The position numbers and the translations under genes are program-made. The notes beneath the pieces were generated by a model. The model was not told where the DNA came from. It worked only from the letters and a program-made list of their open reading frames with translations, and made no database searches. From the NCBI RefSeq assembly GCF_040829825.1, contig NZ_JBFOLH010000002.1: a stretch of 64,000 bases of DNA; one strand, given 5' to 3'. This DNA comes from Leadbetterella sp040829825. Its GTDB lineage: Bacteria > Bacteroidota > Bacteroidia > Cytophagales > Spirosomataceae. Within the stretch, counting starts at the first letter, position 1. Each line of letters starts with the position of its first letter. Positions 36,284-45,107 of the stretch are shown here, in pieces.

Positions 36284-37801
36284 ATGTCTCAGAAAAGGAG
36301 CCCGATGTTTGCCGTAATCGGCGCGTCATCAGTGGGTACCATGATCGAGTGGTACGATTTTTATATTTTCGGAAGTCTTGCCACCCTTATCTCCACCAAG
36401 TTTTTCCCGGGCGGGAATGAAACCCTTGCCTTTTTGTCAACGCTGGCCACTTTTGCCGCCGGGTTCATTGTGCGGCCTTTCGGTGCTTTGTTTTTCGGCC
36501 GGCTGGGCGATCTCATCGGAAGGAAATATACCTTTATGGTCACGCTGCTGCTCATGGGCGGCGCCACTTTCCTGATCGGCTGTATCCCGGCATACGAAAC
36601 CATCGGCATTATTTCACCCCTGTTGGTGCTGCTGCTGCGCCTGCTGCAGGGACTGGCCCTGGGTGGAGAGTATGGCGGTGCTGCTACCTATGTGGCCGAG
36701 CATTCGCCCGATCACCGGCGGGGCCTGATGACCTCCTGGATCCAGACCACGGCCACGGCGGGCCTGATCATTTCGCTGATCGTGATTGCGGTTACCCGGA
36801 GCAGCATGTCGGAAGAATCTTTTCATGCCTACGGCTGGCGGATACCCTTCCTGGCTTCTGCAGTCATGATCTACGTATCGTATATCATCCGGAAAAACAT
36901 GCATGAGTCGCCCCTGTTTGCCAGGGCCAAAGCAGAAGGAAAGACCTCTGCTAACCCCCTGAAAGAGTCATTCGGTAACCGGTATAACCTGAAATATGTG
37001 CTCCTGGCTTTGCTGGGGGTGACTATGGGACAGGGTGTGGTATGGTACACCGGCCAGTTTTATGCCATGTCGTTTATAGAACGCGTCATGCATGTTCCGA
37101 AGGTACAGGTAGACGGTATCCTGATCTGGGCGCTCTGCCTGGGTACCCCTTTCTTTATCTTTTTCGGATGGCTGTCGGATAAGATCGGGCGAAAATGGAT
37201 CATGATGGCGGGGATGCTGGTGGCGGTACTGAGCTACCGGTTTATTTATACGCAGATGTACGAGACAACAAACGTACAGAACAAGACTGAGCTGACCGGC
37301 GAGACGGTGTTTAATACAACGGCAGCAGGAGCAGATTCGGTATATACCACTACCCGCAAGTACAGCGATGGTACCCTGTACAGCGAGGTCACCACCGTAA
37401 AAGCCGGAGCCCGGCATACGGATAAGGCCGTGACCATTAACGACGCAGATAAGCGCACACTGATCTTCTGGGTGTTCATCCAGGTGCTTTTTGTGACCAT
37501 GGTTTACGGGCCGATAGCCGCTTTCCTGGTAGAAATGTTTCCTGTAAAAATACGGTATACGTCAATGTCGCTGCCGTATCATGTGGGAAACGGTATTTTC
37601 GGCGGACTGCTACCGGCCATTGCCACCTTCCTGGTCACCCGGGCAGGAGCCCTCAATGAAAAGGCGGTTGAGCAGGGGCTGTTGCCACCGGTAGATAAGC
37701 CTTACCTGGAGGGGTTGTGGTATCCTATGGTGATTGCGGCCATCTGCCTGGTCATAGGCGTGGTGTACCTCGACGGCAAAGATAACCGCGTAGACGATTA
37801 A
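36284..37801 (+). CDS. MFS transporter, metabolite:proton symporter (MHS) type
   Basis: A 505-residue inner-membrane symporter with the MHS signatures GTMIEWYDFYIFGSLA, RPFGALFFGRLGDLIGRKY and RLLQGLALGGEYGGAATYVAEH. These place it with ShiA/ProP/KgtP-type carriers of organic acids or osmolytes. Between two membrane segments (about residues 325-390) there is a 65-residue hydrophilic insert rich in Thr, Val and Lys that is absent from E. coli members. The gene is followed by a heptad repeat array and a small membrane protein. Substrate not predictable. Confidence 0.9.
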   Translation: MSQKRSPMFAVIGASSVGTMIEWYDFYIFGSLATLISTKFFPGGNETLAFLSTLATFAAGFIVRPFGALFFGRLGDLIGRKYTFMVTLLLMGGATFLIGCIPAYETIGIISPLLVLLLRLLQGLALGGEYGGAATYVAEHSPDHRRGLMTSWIQTTATAGLIISLIVIAVTRSSMSEESFHAYGWRIPFLASAVMIYVSYIIRKNMHESPLFARAKAEGKTSANPLKESFGNRYNLKYVLLALLGVTMGQGVVWYTGQFYAMSFIERVMHVPKVQVDGILIWALCLGTPFFIFFGWLSDKIGRKWIMMAGMLVAVLSYRFIYTQMYETTNVQNKTELTGETVFNTTAAGADSVYTTTRKYSDGTLYSEVTTVKAGARHTDKAVTINDADKRTLIFWVFIQVLFVTMVYGPIAAFLVEMFPVKIRYTSMSLPYHVGNGIFGGLLPAIATFLVTRAGALNEKAVEQGLLPPVDKPYLEGLWYPMVIAAICLVIGVVYLDGKDNRVDD

Positions 37802-37841
37802 AAAGCCGTTGAAAAACTACAAAACGGGTTAAATTACACCC

Positions 37842-37890
37842 GGAACTAAGAACCCGGAACTCGGAACTCGGAACTAAGAACTCGGAACTT
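37842..37890 (+). repeat. Heptad tandem repeat array 1 (GGAACTC type)
   Basis: Seven perfect-length 7-bp units: GGAACTA, AGAACCC, GGAACTC twice, GGAACTA, AGAACTC, GGAACTT. It ends 2 bp before the start codon of the small membrane protein, so it forms that gene's leader. Confidence 0.9.
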
Positions 37891-37892
37891 CT

Positions 37893-38108
37893 ATGAATAC
37901 AATAAAACGAATTTTAGGTATTGTATGGATCCTGCTGGGAGTGGCAGCGGTCTGGTACCTGGTCTATAACCAGGCTATTCCCCTGTGGAAAGCCGGCGGT
38001 GAGAACATCATTGCCGCGGTAATTTACATTTTTGTTCTCTGTCCTATTGTTGCCGGCTCATTGGGCTGCTTCGGCTGGTTTGCCTTTCGGGGGGAGTTTG
38101 ATGAATAA
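37893..38108 (+). CDS. Small two-helix membrane protein
   Basis: A 71-residue protein with two hydrophobic segments (ILGIVWILLGVAAVWYLVY and IIAAVIYIFVLCPIVAGSLG) and an acidic tail. Small proteins of this shape (possibly DUF6814) are often found next to MFS transporters in Bacteroidota, which fits its place after the MHS symporter. The heptad array ends immediately upstream, leaving no recognisable ribosome-binding site other than the repeat itself. Role unknown; may assist the transporter. Confidence 0.75.
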   Translation: MNTIKRILGIVWILLGVAAVWYLVYNQAIPLWKAGGENIIAAVIYIFVLCPIVAGSLGCFGWFAFRGEFDE

Positions 38109-38111
38109 AAT

Positions 38112-38142
38112 TTGTCATACGAATGATTATATGTTATTTTTG
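38112..38142 (+). promoter_or_regulatory. Promoter of the serine dehydratase gene
   Basis: TTG at 38112-38114, 20 bp, then TATTTTTG at 38135-38142. Good fit to the Bacteroidota consensus, 35 bp before the start codon. Confidence 0.65.
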
Positions 38143-38177
38143 AGCTTGCGGGCTATATATAACATCAACGTAACCTT

Positions 38178-39551
38178 ATGAAACAGGCGATTATCACCAC
38201 TTCCGTTTTTGATTTGTTCAAAATCGGGCCCGGGCCGTCAAGCTCCCATACCATAGGACCTATGAAAGCCGGGTACGATTTTCTTGAGCGGATAAACCGC
38301 CTTACCTTTCCGGCGCACCGGGAGCTGAAAATAGAGATTCACCTGTACGGGTCGCTGAGCGCCACCGGTAAAGGGCACGGTACAGACCGGGCTGTTATCG
38401 GCGGACTTCTGGGCTGGTTGCCCGAGTCGGTTAACCCGGCAGCTTTTACCTCATTGCTGAAGAACCCCGGTGACGCCTACGCGGTCAAAGCAGGAGAGCA
38501 CACGGTAACGGTATCTGCCGCCAGCGTGATTTTCCAACGGGTGAGGTACGATTCTCCACACCCCAATACCGTGGTCTTTAAGCTGCTGGGCGACGGTGAA
38601 GTTTTGCACGAGGAAGAATACTATTCAGTAGGGGGAGGATTTATTCAGCGGAAGGGAGAAGGGAAAGGAGAGGAGAGCAAAATACAGCCGCCATATCCTT
38701 ACGCCACTATGAAGCAGCTGAAAGATCACCTGGTTACGCACGGGATATCGCTTTCGGAGCTGATGCTGGCCAACGAAGAAGCCCTGTCAGGCCTGGACAG
38801 GAAGGACATCCTGAAAAAAATAGACGATATCATTGAAACCATGCACAAGGCGGTGAAGCGGGGCTTAAAGCACCGGGGAGAGCTGCCGGGCACTATACGG
38901 CTGAGAAGGAAGGCCCCTGTTTTGTATGAGCAGGCCAAAAGCAGCGCTTCCACGTCAGACAGCTTCATGGTGTTCCTGAACGCCTATTGCATGGCGGCAT
39001 CGGAAGAAAACGCTGCGGGGAACCTGGTGGTTACTGCGCCTACTTCGGGGGCTTCAGGGGTGATACCGGGCGTGACGTACCTTTTAAAGAATCATTACCA
39101 TTACGACAGGCGGAAAATCAGGGGCGGAATGCTTGCGGCTGCTGTTATCGGGTTCCTGATCAAGCATAACGCGTCTATTTCCGGTGCAGAAATGGGCTGC
39201 ATGGGAGAGATCGGCTCGGCCTCGGCTATGGCGGCGGCCATGCTGGCGCATTGTGCCGGTAAAAGCATTGAAACCATCGAAGTAGCGGCTGAAATTGCTA
39301 TTGAGCATCACCTGGGCATGACCTGTGACCCTATCGGCGGGTATGTGCAGATCCCCTGTATAGAAAGGAATGCCATGGGGGCCATTAAAGCGTACAATGC
39401 CTACCTGATTGCGTCTTCGGGCAACCCCGGCGACCAGAAGATCTCTCTTGACAGCGTTATAAAAGTAATGCGGGCCACCGGCCGCGATATGTCTAAAAAG
39501 TATAAGGAGACGTCTGAAGCGGGCCTGGCGCTGAGCGCAACGGAGTGTTGA
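38178..39551 (+). CDS. sdaA: L-serine ammonia-lyase (iron-sulfur type)
   Basis: A 457-residue cytoplasmic enzyme that deaminates L-serine to pyruvate and ammonia. Beta domain: SVFDLFKIGPGPSSSHTIGP and the GTDRAVIGGLLG segment. Alpha domain: TAPTSGASGVIPGV, MGCMGEIGSASAMAAAMLAH, GMTCDPIGGYVQIPCIERNA, which supply the three Cys ligands of the oxygen-labile 4Fe-4S cluster. Both domains are in one chain, as in the E. coli type. A dicarboxylate symporter gene follows after 40 bp, perhaps co-transcribed. Length is normal. Confidence 0.95.
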   Translation: MKQAIITTSVFDLFKIGPGPSSSHTIGPMKAGYDFLERINRLTFPAHRELKIEIHLYGSLSATGKGHGTDRAVIGGLLGWLPESVNPAAFTSLLKNPGDAYAVKAGEHTVTVSAASVIFQRVRYDSPHPNTVVFKLLGDGEVLHEEEYYSVGGGFIQRKGEGKGEESKIQPPYPYATMKQLKDHLVTHGISLSELMLANEEALSGLDRKDILKKIDDIIETMHKAVKRGLKHRGELPGTIRLRRKAPVLYEQAKSSASTSDSFMVFLNAYCMAASEENAAGNLVVTAPTSGASGVIPGVTYLLKNHYHYDRRKIRGGMLAAAVIGFLIKHNASISGAEMGCMGEIGSASAMAAAMLAHCAGKSIETIEVAAEIAIEHHLGMTCDPIGGYVQIPCIERNAMGAIKAYNAYLIASSGNPGDQKISLDSVIKVMRATGRDMSKKYKETSEAGLALSATEC

Positions 39552-39591
39552 GTTTTTTTTTGTAAATTCGTGAAGTTGAGTTTTCGTAAAC

Positions 39592-40860
39592 ATGAAAAAA
39601 ATACTCACCAATCTCACTTTCTGGGTTTTGTTGTCTATTGTGGCCGGCACACTGCTGGGGCATTATTTCCCTGACCTGGCTTTAAGCCCCATTATGGACA
39701 AGCCAGTGAAGTTCAGCCTTATCCTTACTTCTTTTGAAATCAAAGCCTCTTTCAGTGAGGCATTCAGCAGCGCATTTATCAGCCTGGTCAAGATTTTTAT
39801 TAACCCCATTATCTTCCTGACCATTACCCTGGGCATGATCTCTATGGGAAACCTGAAGAAAGTAGGGAAGGTGGGCGCCAAGGCCCTTATTTATTTTGAA
39901 GTGGTGACCACGCTGGCGCTGATCATTGGAGTGGTGGTGGCCAATGTGATCCGGCCGGGTGTTGGTGTGGAAAGAAAGCATATTGCCGGGGGAGACATCA
40001 GCCGTTATACGCAGCAGGTAGATGATTTCACCTGGGCTCAGTTCTTTTGGGATAACGTTACGTTGCAGGTGCTGGTGCTCTCGCTGGTTCTCGGCATAAT
40101 TTTCAGCAATTACAGCGGAAGGCAAAAGGTAGTAGACTTCCTGAACCCTATAGCCCGGGTGGTGTTCCGGGCCCTGCACAAGGTAATGTACCTGGCACCG
40201 TTGGGTGCTTTTGGCGGAATGGCCTATACGGTGGCCGTTTACGGGATTGATACCCTGCTCCCCCTGGCCAGCCTGATGGTTACGGTATATATCACCATGG
40301 CTCTTTTTATCTTTATTGTGCTGAACCTGATCCTGCGGCGGTATAAAGTGCGCATCGGGCGTTTTCTCCGGTATATCCGTGAAGAGCTCCTGATTGTTCT
40401 GGGCACGTCTTCTTCTGAAGCGGCCTTACCCTCGCTGATGGAGAAGCTGGAAAAAATGGGCTGTTCGAAATCGGTGGTGGGGCTGGTGGTGCCTACCGGG
40501 TATTCGTTTAATCTTGACGGTACAACCATTTACCTGTCTATGGCGGTTATTTTCCTGGCCCAGGTGTATAACGTACACCTGACGTTTGAGCAGGTGCTGA
40601 CGGTTATCGGGATATTGATGGTGACATCCAAAGGTGCTGCAGGCGTTACGGGCAGCGGCTTTGTAGTGCTGGCTTCAACTCTTACTGCCATCAAGGTTAT
40701 CCCGGTAGAAGGACTGGCTCTTCTGCTGGGGGTTGACCGTTTTATGTCAGAAGCCCGTGCTATCACCAATTTCATCGGGAACGGTGTGGCCACCATCTGG
40801 ATCTCGAATAATGAGGGCGAATTTGATCGTGAAAAGATGGAAGCAGCCTTCCGGGAGTAG
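39592..40860 (+). CDS. Dicarboxylate/amino acid:cation symporter (DAACS family)
   Basis: A 422-residue inner-membrane carrier of the DctA/GltP family. Signatures: the serine-rich re-entrant loop GTSSSEAALPSLMEKLEKMG, the GYSFNLDGTTIYLSMAV segment and VTSKGAAGVTGSGFVVLAST with LLGVDRFMSEARAITNFIGNG. It imports C4-dicarboxylates, glutamate, aspartate or serine with protons or sodium. The neighbouring serine dehydratase makes serine/threonine (SstT-like) or dicarboxylate uptake equally plausible. It ends just before a strong terminator. Confidence 0.92.
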   Translation: MKKILTNLTFWVLLSIVAGTLLGHYFPDLALSPIMDKPVKFSLILTSFEIKASFSEAFSSAFISLVKIFINPIIFLTITLGMISMGNLKKVGKVGAKALIYFEVVTTLALIIGVVVANVIRPGVGVERKHIAGGDISRYTQQVDDFTWAQFFWDNVTLQVLVLSLVLGIIFSNYSGRQKVVDFLNPIARVVFRALHKVMYLAPLGAFGGMAYTVAVYGIDTLLPLASLMVTVYITMALFIFIVLNLILRRYKVRIGRFLRYIREELLIVLGTSSSEAALPSLMEKLEKMGCSKSVVGLVVPTGYSFNLDGTTIYLSMAVIFLAQVYNVHLTFEQVLTVIGILMVTSKGAAGVTGSGFVVLASTLTAIKVIPVEGLALLLGVDRFMSEARAITNFIGNGVATIWISNNEGEFDREKMEAAFRE

Positions 40861-40891
40861 CCGGTTTCCGGTATGGAGCACGTACATAAGG

Positions 40892-40913
40892 GCCGCCTGT
40901 AGGCGGCTTTTTT
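40892..40913 (+). terminator. Intrinsic terminator after the symporter gene
   Basis: GCCGCC (40892-40897), loop TGTA, GGCGGC (40902-40907), then six T. Strong GC stem with U-tract. Confidence 0.92.
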
Positions 40914-40999
40914 ATGTAAAAATCAACGATTTTGTTACTTTTTTTAAAAATAGTTAAAAATAAATAGTACTTTATTTTTAATTTTATTAAAATATATTT

Positions 41000-41007
41000 T
41001 AACTTTG
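41000..41007 (+). promoter_or_regulatory. -7 box of the DUF2089 operon
   Basis: TAACTTTG fits TAnnTTTG, with TTA at 40978-40980 near the -33 position. It sits in a very AT-rich leader, 20 bp before the start. Confidence 0.55.
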
Positions 41008-41027
41008 TTTAATAAAGGTAAAAGAAT

Positions 41028-41297
41028 ATGAAACTCCCTATCGTTTGCCCTAGTTGTGAAAACATCCTTAAGGTGAGCCAGATGAAGTGCAGCTATTGCG
41101 ACACCTCCATCAGCGGAAGCTTTGATCTGCCGGTCTTGCTGAGGCTGACCCAGGAAGAGCAGGAATTTATCCTGAATTTCTTTCTTTCCAGCGGAAGCAT
41201 TAAGGAAATGGCACGACAGGCCGATATTTCTTACCCCACCATGCGAAATAAAATGGATGACCTGATAGAAAAAGTGAAAACCCTGCAAACCGTATAA
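41028..41297 (+). CDS. DUF2089-family zinc-ribbon/HTH protein
   Basis: An 89-residue protein. The N-terminal zinc ribbon has CPSC (residues 7-10) and CSYC with 17 residues between the pairs. The C-terminal half is an HTH-like region (LTQEEQEFILNFFLSSGSIK, then ADISYPTMRNKMDDLIEKV). This is the DUF2089 layout, thought to regulate transcription of the gene that follows. The stop overlaps the next start (TAATGATG), so the two are coupled. It is probably an autoregulator of the four-gene run to 45057. Confidence 0.85.
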   Translation: MKLPIVCPSCENILKVSQMKCSYCDTSISGSFDLPVLLRLTQEEQEFILNFFLSSGSIKEMARQADISYPTMRNKMDDLIEKVKTLQTV

Positions 41298-41842
41298 TGA
41301 TGAAAAAACTGTTTAATCCTGTTGCGCATTTTGATGAGAAAGTACTGCTGGGAGCAGGCCTGGCCTCTGTAATTATTGCTATTGTTTTCGGTTATCTTTT
41401 TGGGTTTAAGCTGGATGCTTTATTTCATATTACCTATGCAAAGAAAGATTGGTCGGAAGTAGGTATTACTACCTTACGCAGTTACGGGGTTGCCGTTGCC
41501 GCTTTTTTTCTGCTGGGCTTACTCATTAATAAGAGAGCCCGTTTTATCGATATTCTTAATACGGTTCTTATTGCTAATGTTCCGCTCGTGGCTCTTTCAC
41601 TTCTTCAGAAATTACCTTTTATTTCGAATGCATTAGACGCAGTACTTCGAAACCCGAAAGGCTTGGACCCGTTGACTATAAGTGCTCTGATGTTAATAAG
41701 CCTGATTGTTTTTCCCTTAACTGTGCTGTGCTTTGTACTTCTCTATAATGGTTTCAGAACTTCTGTTAATATGAAGGAGTGGTATCATATCACCTTGTTT
41801 GTTATGGTAGCGATATTCGTGAATTTTACCCAATTTATATAG
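41297..41842 (+). CDS. Multi-pass membrane protein (YIP1-like)
   Basis: A 181-residue protein with five hydrophobic segments (VLLGAGLASVIIAIVFGYLF, YGVAVAAFFLLGLLI, VLIANVPLVALSLL, ISALMLISLIVFPLTVLCFVLL, HITLFVMVAIFVNF). The arrangement resembles YIP1-domain proteins but no diagnostic motif is certain. It is coupled to the DUF2089 gene upstream and 15 bp before a secreted serine hydrolase, so it likely belongs to the same envelope-related operon. Confidence 0.7.
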   Translation: MMKKLFNPVAHFDEKVLLGAGLASVIIAIVFGYLFGFKLDALFHITYAKKDWSEVGITTLRSYGVAVAAFFLLGLLINKRARFIDILNTVLIANVPLVALSLLQKLPFISNALDAVLRNPKGLDPLTISALMLISLIVFPLTVLCFVLLYNGFRTSVNMKEWYHITLFVMVAIFVNFTQFI

Positions 41843-41857
41843 TAAGCATTTCACCTT

Positions 41858-43663
41858 ATGAAAAAGTTATTCATTGTTTTGATCCTGGTTTTTACAGGGC
41901 CTCTATATGCCCAGAAGAAGAAGAAAGCGGAGAAAATTGCAGATCCGCTTGCCGGCATTGAAAAGGAACTGGAGCAAATCCTGAAAGACCGTAAAGCCGC
42001 CGGTTTTGCGGTGGCAGTGGTCAAAAAAGACAGCGTAATCTATGCCCGGGGTTTCGGGTACAGGGATTACGAAAACAAGCTTCCCGTGACGCCCAATACC
42101 CTCTTTGCCATAGGGTCGTGCACCAAAGCCTTTACCGCATCACTCCTGGGGCTGATGAACAAAGAAGGTAGCCTGGATTTCAACAAGCCGGCCAGGGATT
42201 ATTTGCCCGGCCTCAAGTTTTTTAACGACGACCTGACCCGTAATATAACCGTTAAAGATCTTATCGTGCACCGGACCGGCCTGCCCCGTCATGATTTATC
42301 GTGGTATTTGTTCAGCACGGATTCCAGGGAGGAGCTCCTGAAACGGATTGAATATATGGAGCCCACCGCTCCGCTAAGGCAAACCTGGCAGTATAACAAT
42401 TTCATGTACCTTGTTCAGGGCATGGTGGCTGAAAAGCACTACGGGGAGACCTGGGAAAAGATTGTTGACAAAAAGCTATTGGAGCCCATGGGAATGAAAC
42501 GGTCTAACAGCTCGATACCGGTATTAACGGCAGACAGCGATGCGGCTTTGGGGTATGAGCTCAAAAACGACAGCCTGGTTTCAAAGATGGATTATTACAA
42601 TATTAACGCTATGGGCCCTGCCGGAAGCATCAACAGCAGCGCAATAGAAATGACCCGGTGGCTGAAAGTATGGATAAACAAGGGGAAGCTGAACGGCAAA
42701 GAAATACTGCCTGAGTCTTATATAAACGAGGCCATCAGCTCTCAGATGGTAATTTCTCCGCTTTTACCGCAGCCGGAGTCGCCTGATGTACATCTATCCA
42801 ATTACGGGTATGGCTGGATGTTAAGCTCTTACAGAGGCCATTACCGGGCAGACCACGGTGGAAATATCGACGGGTTTTCGGCAAATGTTGCTTTCTATCC
42901 CACCGACAGCATAGGAATAGTGGTGTTGACCAATCAGAATGCTTCTTCCCTGAACAGTGTGGTCAGAAATACCATTGCCGACCGCTTATTGGTTTTAAAA
43001 CCTGTTGACTGGAATGACAGGATGAATAAAGCACAGGCGAAATCAGGTTCCGGTTCGACAGGCGAAGAGAACCGGAAAAAAGGTACGCAGCCCTCGCATC
43101 ACCTGGAAGAATACGCCGGGCTGTATACCCATAAAGCGTACGGAACTTTTGAAGTGAAGTATCAGAATGACTCGCTGATGGCTGTATTCCCGGTCGAAAA
43201 AATGTGGCTCCGGCATTACCATTACGATGTTTTCCAGGCAGTAGGCTATGATGATAACGGGCGGGTGGATACCACCGAAGTTTTTAATGTGCTTATCCCG
43301 TTTTATATGAATGAGGCCGGAGATATCGTTTCCACGAAGCTGCAGCTTCAGCCCGGGCTGGATGCCTTAACGTTTACCAAAGCCGGTAAATCGAAAGAGG
43401 TGAGTGAAAATGAGCTCCAGGTGTTTGTGGGGGAATATCAGCTGGCCCCGCAGGCCATTGCCCGGGTATATACAAAAGACAAAAAGCTGTATTTATTTAT
43501 CCAGGGACAACCGGAATATGAGCTGCTACCCGTTGGAGACCGGAAGTTTGAAATAAAAACCTTAACGGGTTTTAGTGTGGAATTTGAAGGGAAAGATGAC
43601 AGCGTGGAGGCAGTGAAATTTATTCAGCCTAACGGTATTTTTAAAGCAGGTAAAGTCAAGTAA
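41858..43663 (+). CDS. Serine hydrolase (beta-lactamase family) with C-terminal DUF3471
   Basis: A 601-residue periplasmic protein with a signal peptide (to GPLYAQ). The class C-like penicillin-recognising fold has the SxxK motif SCTK (Ser87, Lys90), YNN at 179-181 and HGG in DHGGNIDGFSANVAFYP. The C-terminal 200 residues form a DUF3471-type domain (EEYAGLYTHKAYGTFEVKYQ) with another beta domain after it. Such proteins are usually esterases or D-aminopeptidases, not resistance enzymes. It is the third gene of the DUF2089 run and precedes an alpha/beta hydrolase. Confidence 0.9.
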   Translation: MKKLFIVLILVFTGPLYAQKKKKAEKIADPLAGIEKELEQILKDRKAAGFAVAVVKKDSVIYARGFGYRDYENKLPVTPNTLFAIGSCTKAFTASLLGLMNKEGSLDFNKPARDYLPGLKFFNDDLTRNITVKDLIVHRTGLPRHDLSWYLFSTDSREELLKRIEYMEPTAPLRQTWQYNNFMYLVQGMVAEKHYGETWEKIVDKKLLEPMGMKRSNSSIPVLTADSDAALGYELKNDSLVSKMDYYNINAMGPAGSINSSAIEMTRWLKVWINKGKLNGKEILPESYINEAISSQMVISPLLPQPESPDVHLSNYGYGWMLSSYRGHYRADHGGNIDGFSANVAFYPTDSIGIVVLTNQNASSLNSVVRNTIADRLLVLKPVDWNDRMNKAQAKSGSGSTGEENRKKGTQPSHHLEEYAGLYTHKAYGTFEVKYQNDSLMAVFPVEKMWLRHYHYDVFQAVGYDDNGRVDTTEVFNVLIPFYMNEAGDIVSTKLQLQPGLDALTFTKAGKSKEVSENELQVFVGEYQLAPQAIARVYTKDKKLYLFIQGQPEYELLPVGDRKFEIKTLTGFSVEFEGKDDSVEAVKFIQPNGIFKAGKVK

Positions 43664-43695
43664 AAATTAGCGCTCACAGCTAAAATTTAATACAG

Positions 43696-45057
43696 ATGAA
43701 AAAGCTATTAATTCTCTTATTGGTCATGGCTCATACGGTTTGGGCCCAGGAAATCACCGGTTCATGGTCAGGCGAGCTGGCTGTGCAGGGAACCCGGCTT
43801 CCCCTCATTTTTAATATCAGCCGGGAGGGAGACGGCTACAAAACCACTATGGACTCCCCCCGGCAGGGAGCAAAGGGGATCCCACTCGGGGAAACCCGCT
43901 TTGAAAACGGTGAGCTGACCATCAATTCACCGGCGCAGGCGCTGAAATACACCGGGAAACTGAAAGATGAAAACACGCTGGAAGGTACGTTTTCTCAGGG
44001 GGGAATGAACCTCCCGTTTATCCTTCAAAGAGGGATACCGGCAGCTGCTGAGCTCAAACGTCCGCAGATGCCGAAGCCGCCGTATCCTTATAATACGGAA
44101 GACGTCACCTTCAGGAATGAAAAGGAGGGGAATCTGCTGGCCGGAACGTTGACAGCACCGGGTGAAAGTAAAGATATTCCTATTGTGGTAATGATTACCG
44201 GGAGCGGAGCGCAGAACCGTGATTCGGAACTTGCCGGGCATAAGCCTTTTTGGGTGATAGCTGATCACCTGGCAAAACAAGGGATCGGCACACTTCGGCT
44301 CGATGACCGGGGAGTAGGCGGCTCGGAAAGAGGGAAGGCGGGTCCCACCAGTGCAGATTTTGCGGGAGATATCAGCTCAGCCGTTAATTTCCTGGCAGAA
44401 AGGGGCTACACCCGCATCGGGCTGATGGGCCATTCAGAAGGAGGAATGATAGCACCCATGGTGGGAACTACCAACAATAAAGTAAAATTTATGGTATTGC
44501 TGGCAGGTCCGGGAATTCCCCTGGACAGGAACATGGATCTGCAGCTTTCCAATCTGTACAGAGCCACAGGGCTAAGTGAGGAAGTCGTAAATAGATTATC
44601 TCAGGGATTTAACAGGCTGATCCGGGAGGTTAATGAAAGGGAAACACCCCATACTGACCAGGAATTAAGAGCAGAGCTGAGTACCGTTTTTTCCGGAGTG
44701 CCCGAAAACCTGGGAAATGCTTTTATGAACGAGATCGGCCCTTTGTTTTCTTCGCCCTGGGGGCGGTATTTCCTAAGGTTTAAGCCGGAAGAATACCTTT
44801 CAAAAATTAAGGTTCCTTTATTGGCTTTAAACGGAAGCAAAGATATGAATGTTCCGGCTAAAGAAAACCTGGAAGGCATCAGGATGTCGTTGGAGAAAGG
44901 AGGAAACAAGCATTTTGAGGTAGCAGAGTTTGAGGGGTTGAACCATTTATTTCAAACCGCAAAAACCGGTAGCCCGGCAGAGTACAGCCTCCTGGAAGAA
45001 ACCATTTCCCCGAAAGTACTGGAGAAGATCAGCACCTGGGTGCTGAATTTAAAGTGA
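43696..45057 (+). CDS. Secreted alpha/beta hydrolase with N-terminal beta domain
   Basis: A 453-residue secreted hydrolase. A signal peptide (to VWAQ) precedes a lipocalin-like beta domain (ITGSWSGELAVQGTRLPLIF) of about 95 residues. The alpha/beta fold follows with nucleophile elbow GHSEGG (Ser247), acid near NGSKDMNVP and His in GLNHLFQ. This architecture is common in Bacteroidota esterases and dienelactone-hydrolase-like enzymes. It ends the DUF2089 run, and its stop is followed by a long stem-loop shared with the convergent amidase gene. Substrate unknown. Confidence 0.88.
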   Translation: MKKLLILLLVMAHTVWAQEITGSWSGELAVQGTRLPLIFNISREGDGYKTTMDSPRQGAKGIPLGETRFENGELTINSPAQALKYTGKLKDENTLEGTFSQGGMNLPFILQRGIPAAAELKRPQMPKPPYPYNTEDVTFRNEKEGNLLAGTLTAPGESKDIPIVVMITGSGAQNRDSELAGHKPFWVIADHLAKQGIGTLRLDDRGVGGSERGKAGPTSADFAGDISSAVNFLAERGYTRIGLMGHSEGGMIAPMVGTTNNKVKFMVLLAGPGIPLDRNMDLQLSNLYRATGLSEEVVNRLSQGFNRLIREVNERETPHTDQELRAELSTVFSGVPENLGNAFMNEIGPLFSSPWGRYFLRFKPEEYLSKIKVPLLALNGSKDMNVPAKENLEGIRMSLEKGGNKHFEVAEFEGLNHLFQTAKTGSPAEYSLLEETISPKVLEKISTWVLNLK

Positions 45058-45064
45058 GGCGGGT

Positions 45065-45103
45065 ATTGGGACAGCGTTTTCCGCCGGGAAACCCTGCCCC
45101 AAT
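45065..45103. terminator. Compound stem-loop between convergent genes
   Basis: ATTGGG (45065-45070) with CCCAAT (45098-45103), CAG with CTG inside, then GTTTTCC with GGGAAAC around a gcc loop. It fills the gap between the hydrolase and the amidase stops. No T-run. Confidence 0.55.
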
Positions 45104-45107
45104 CCTG

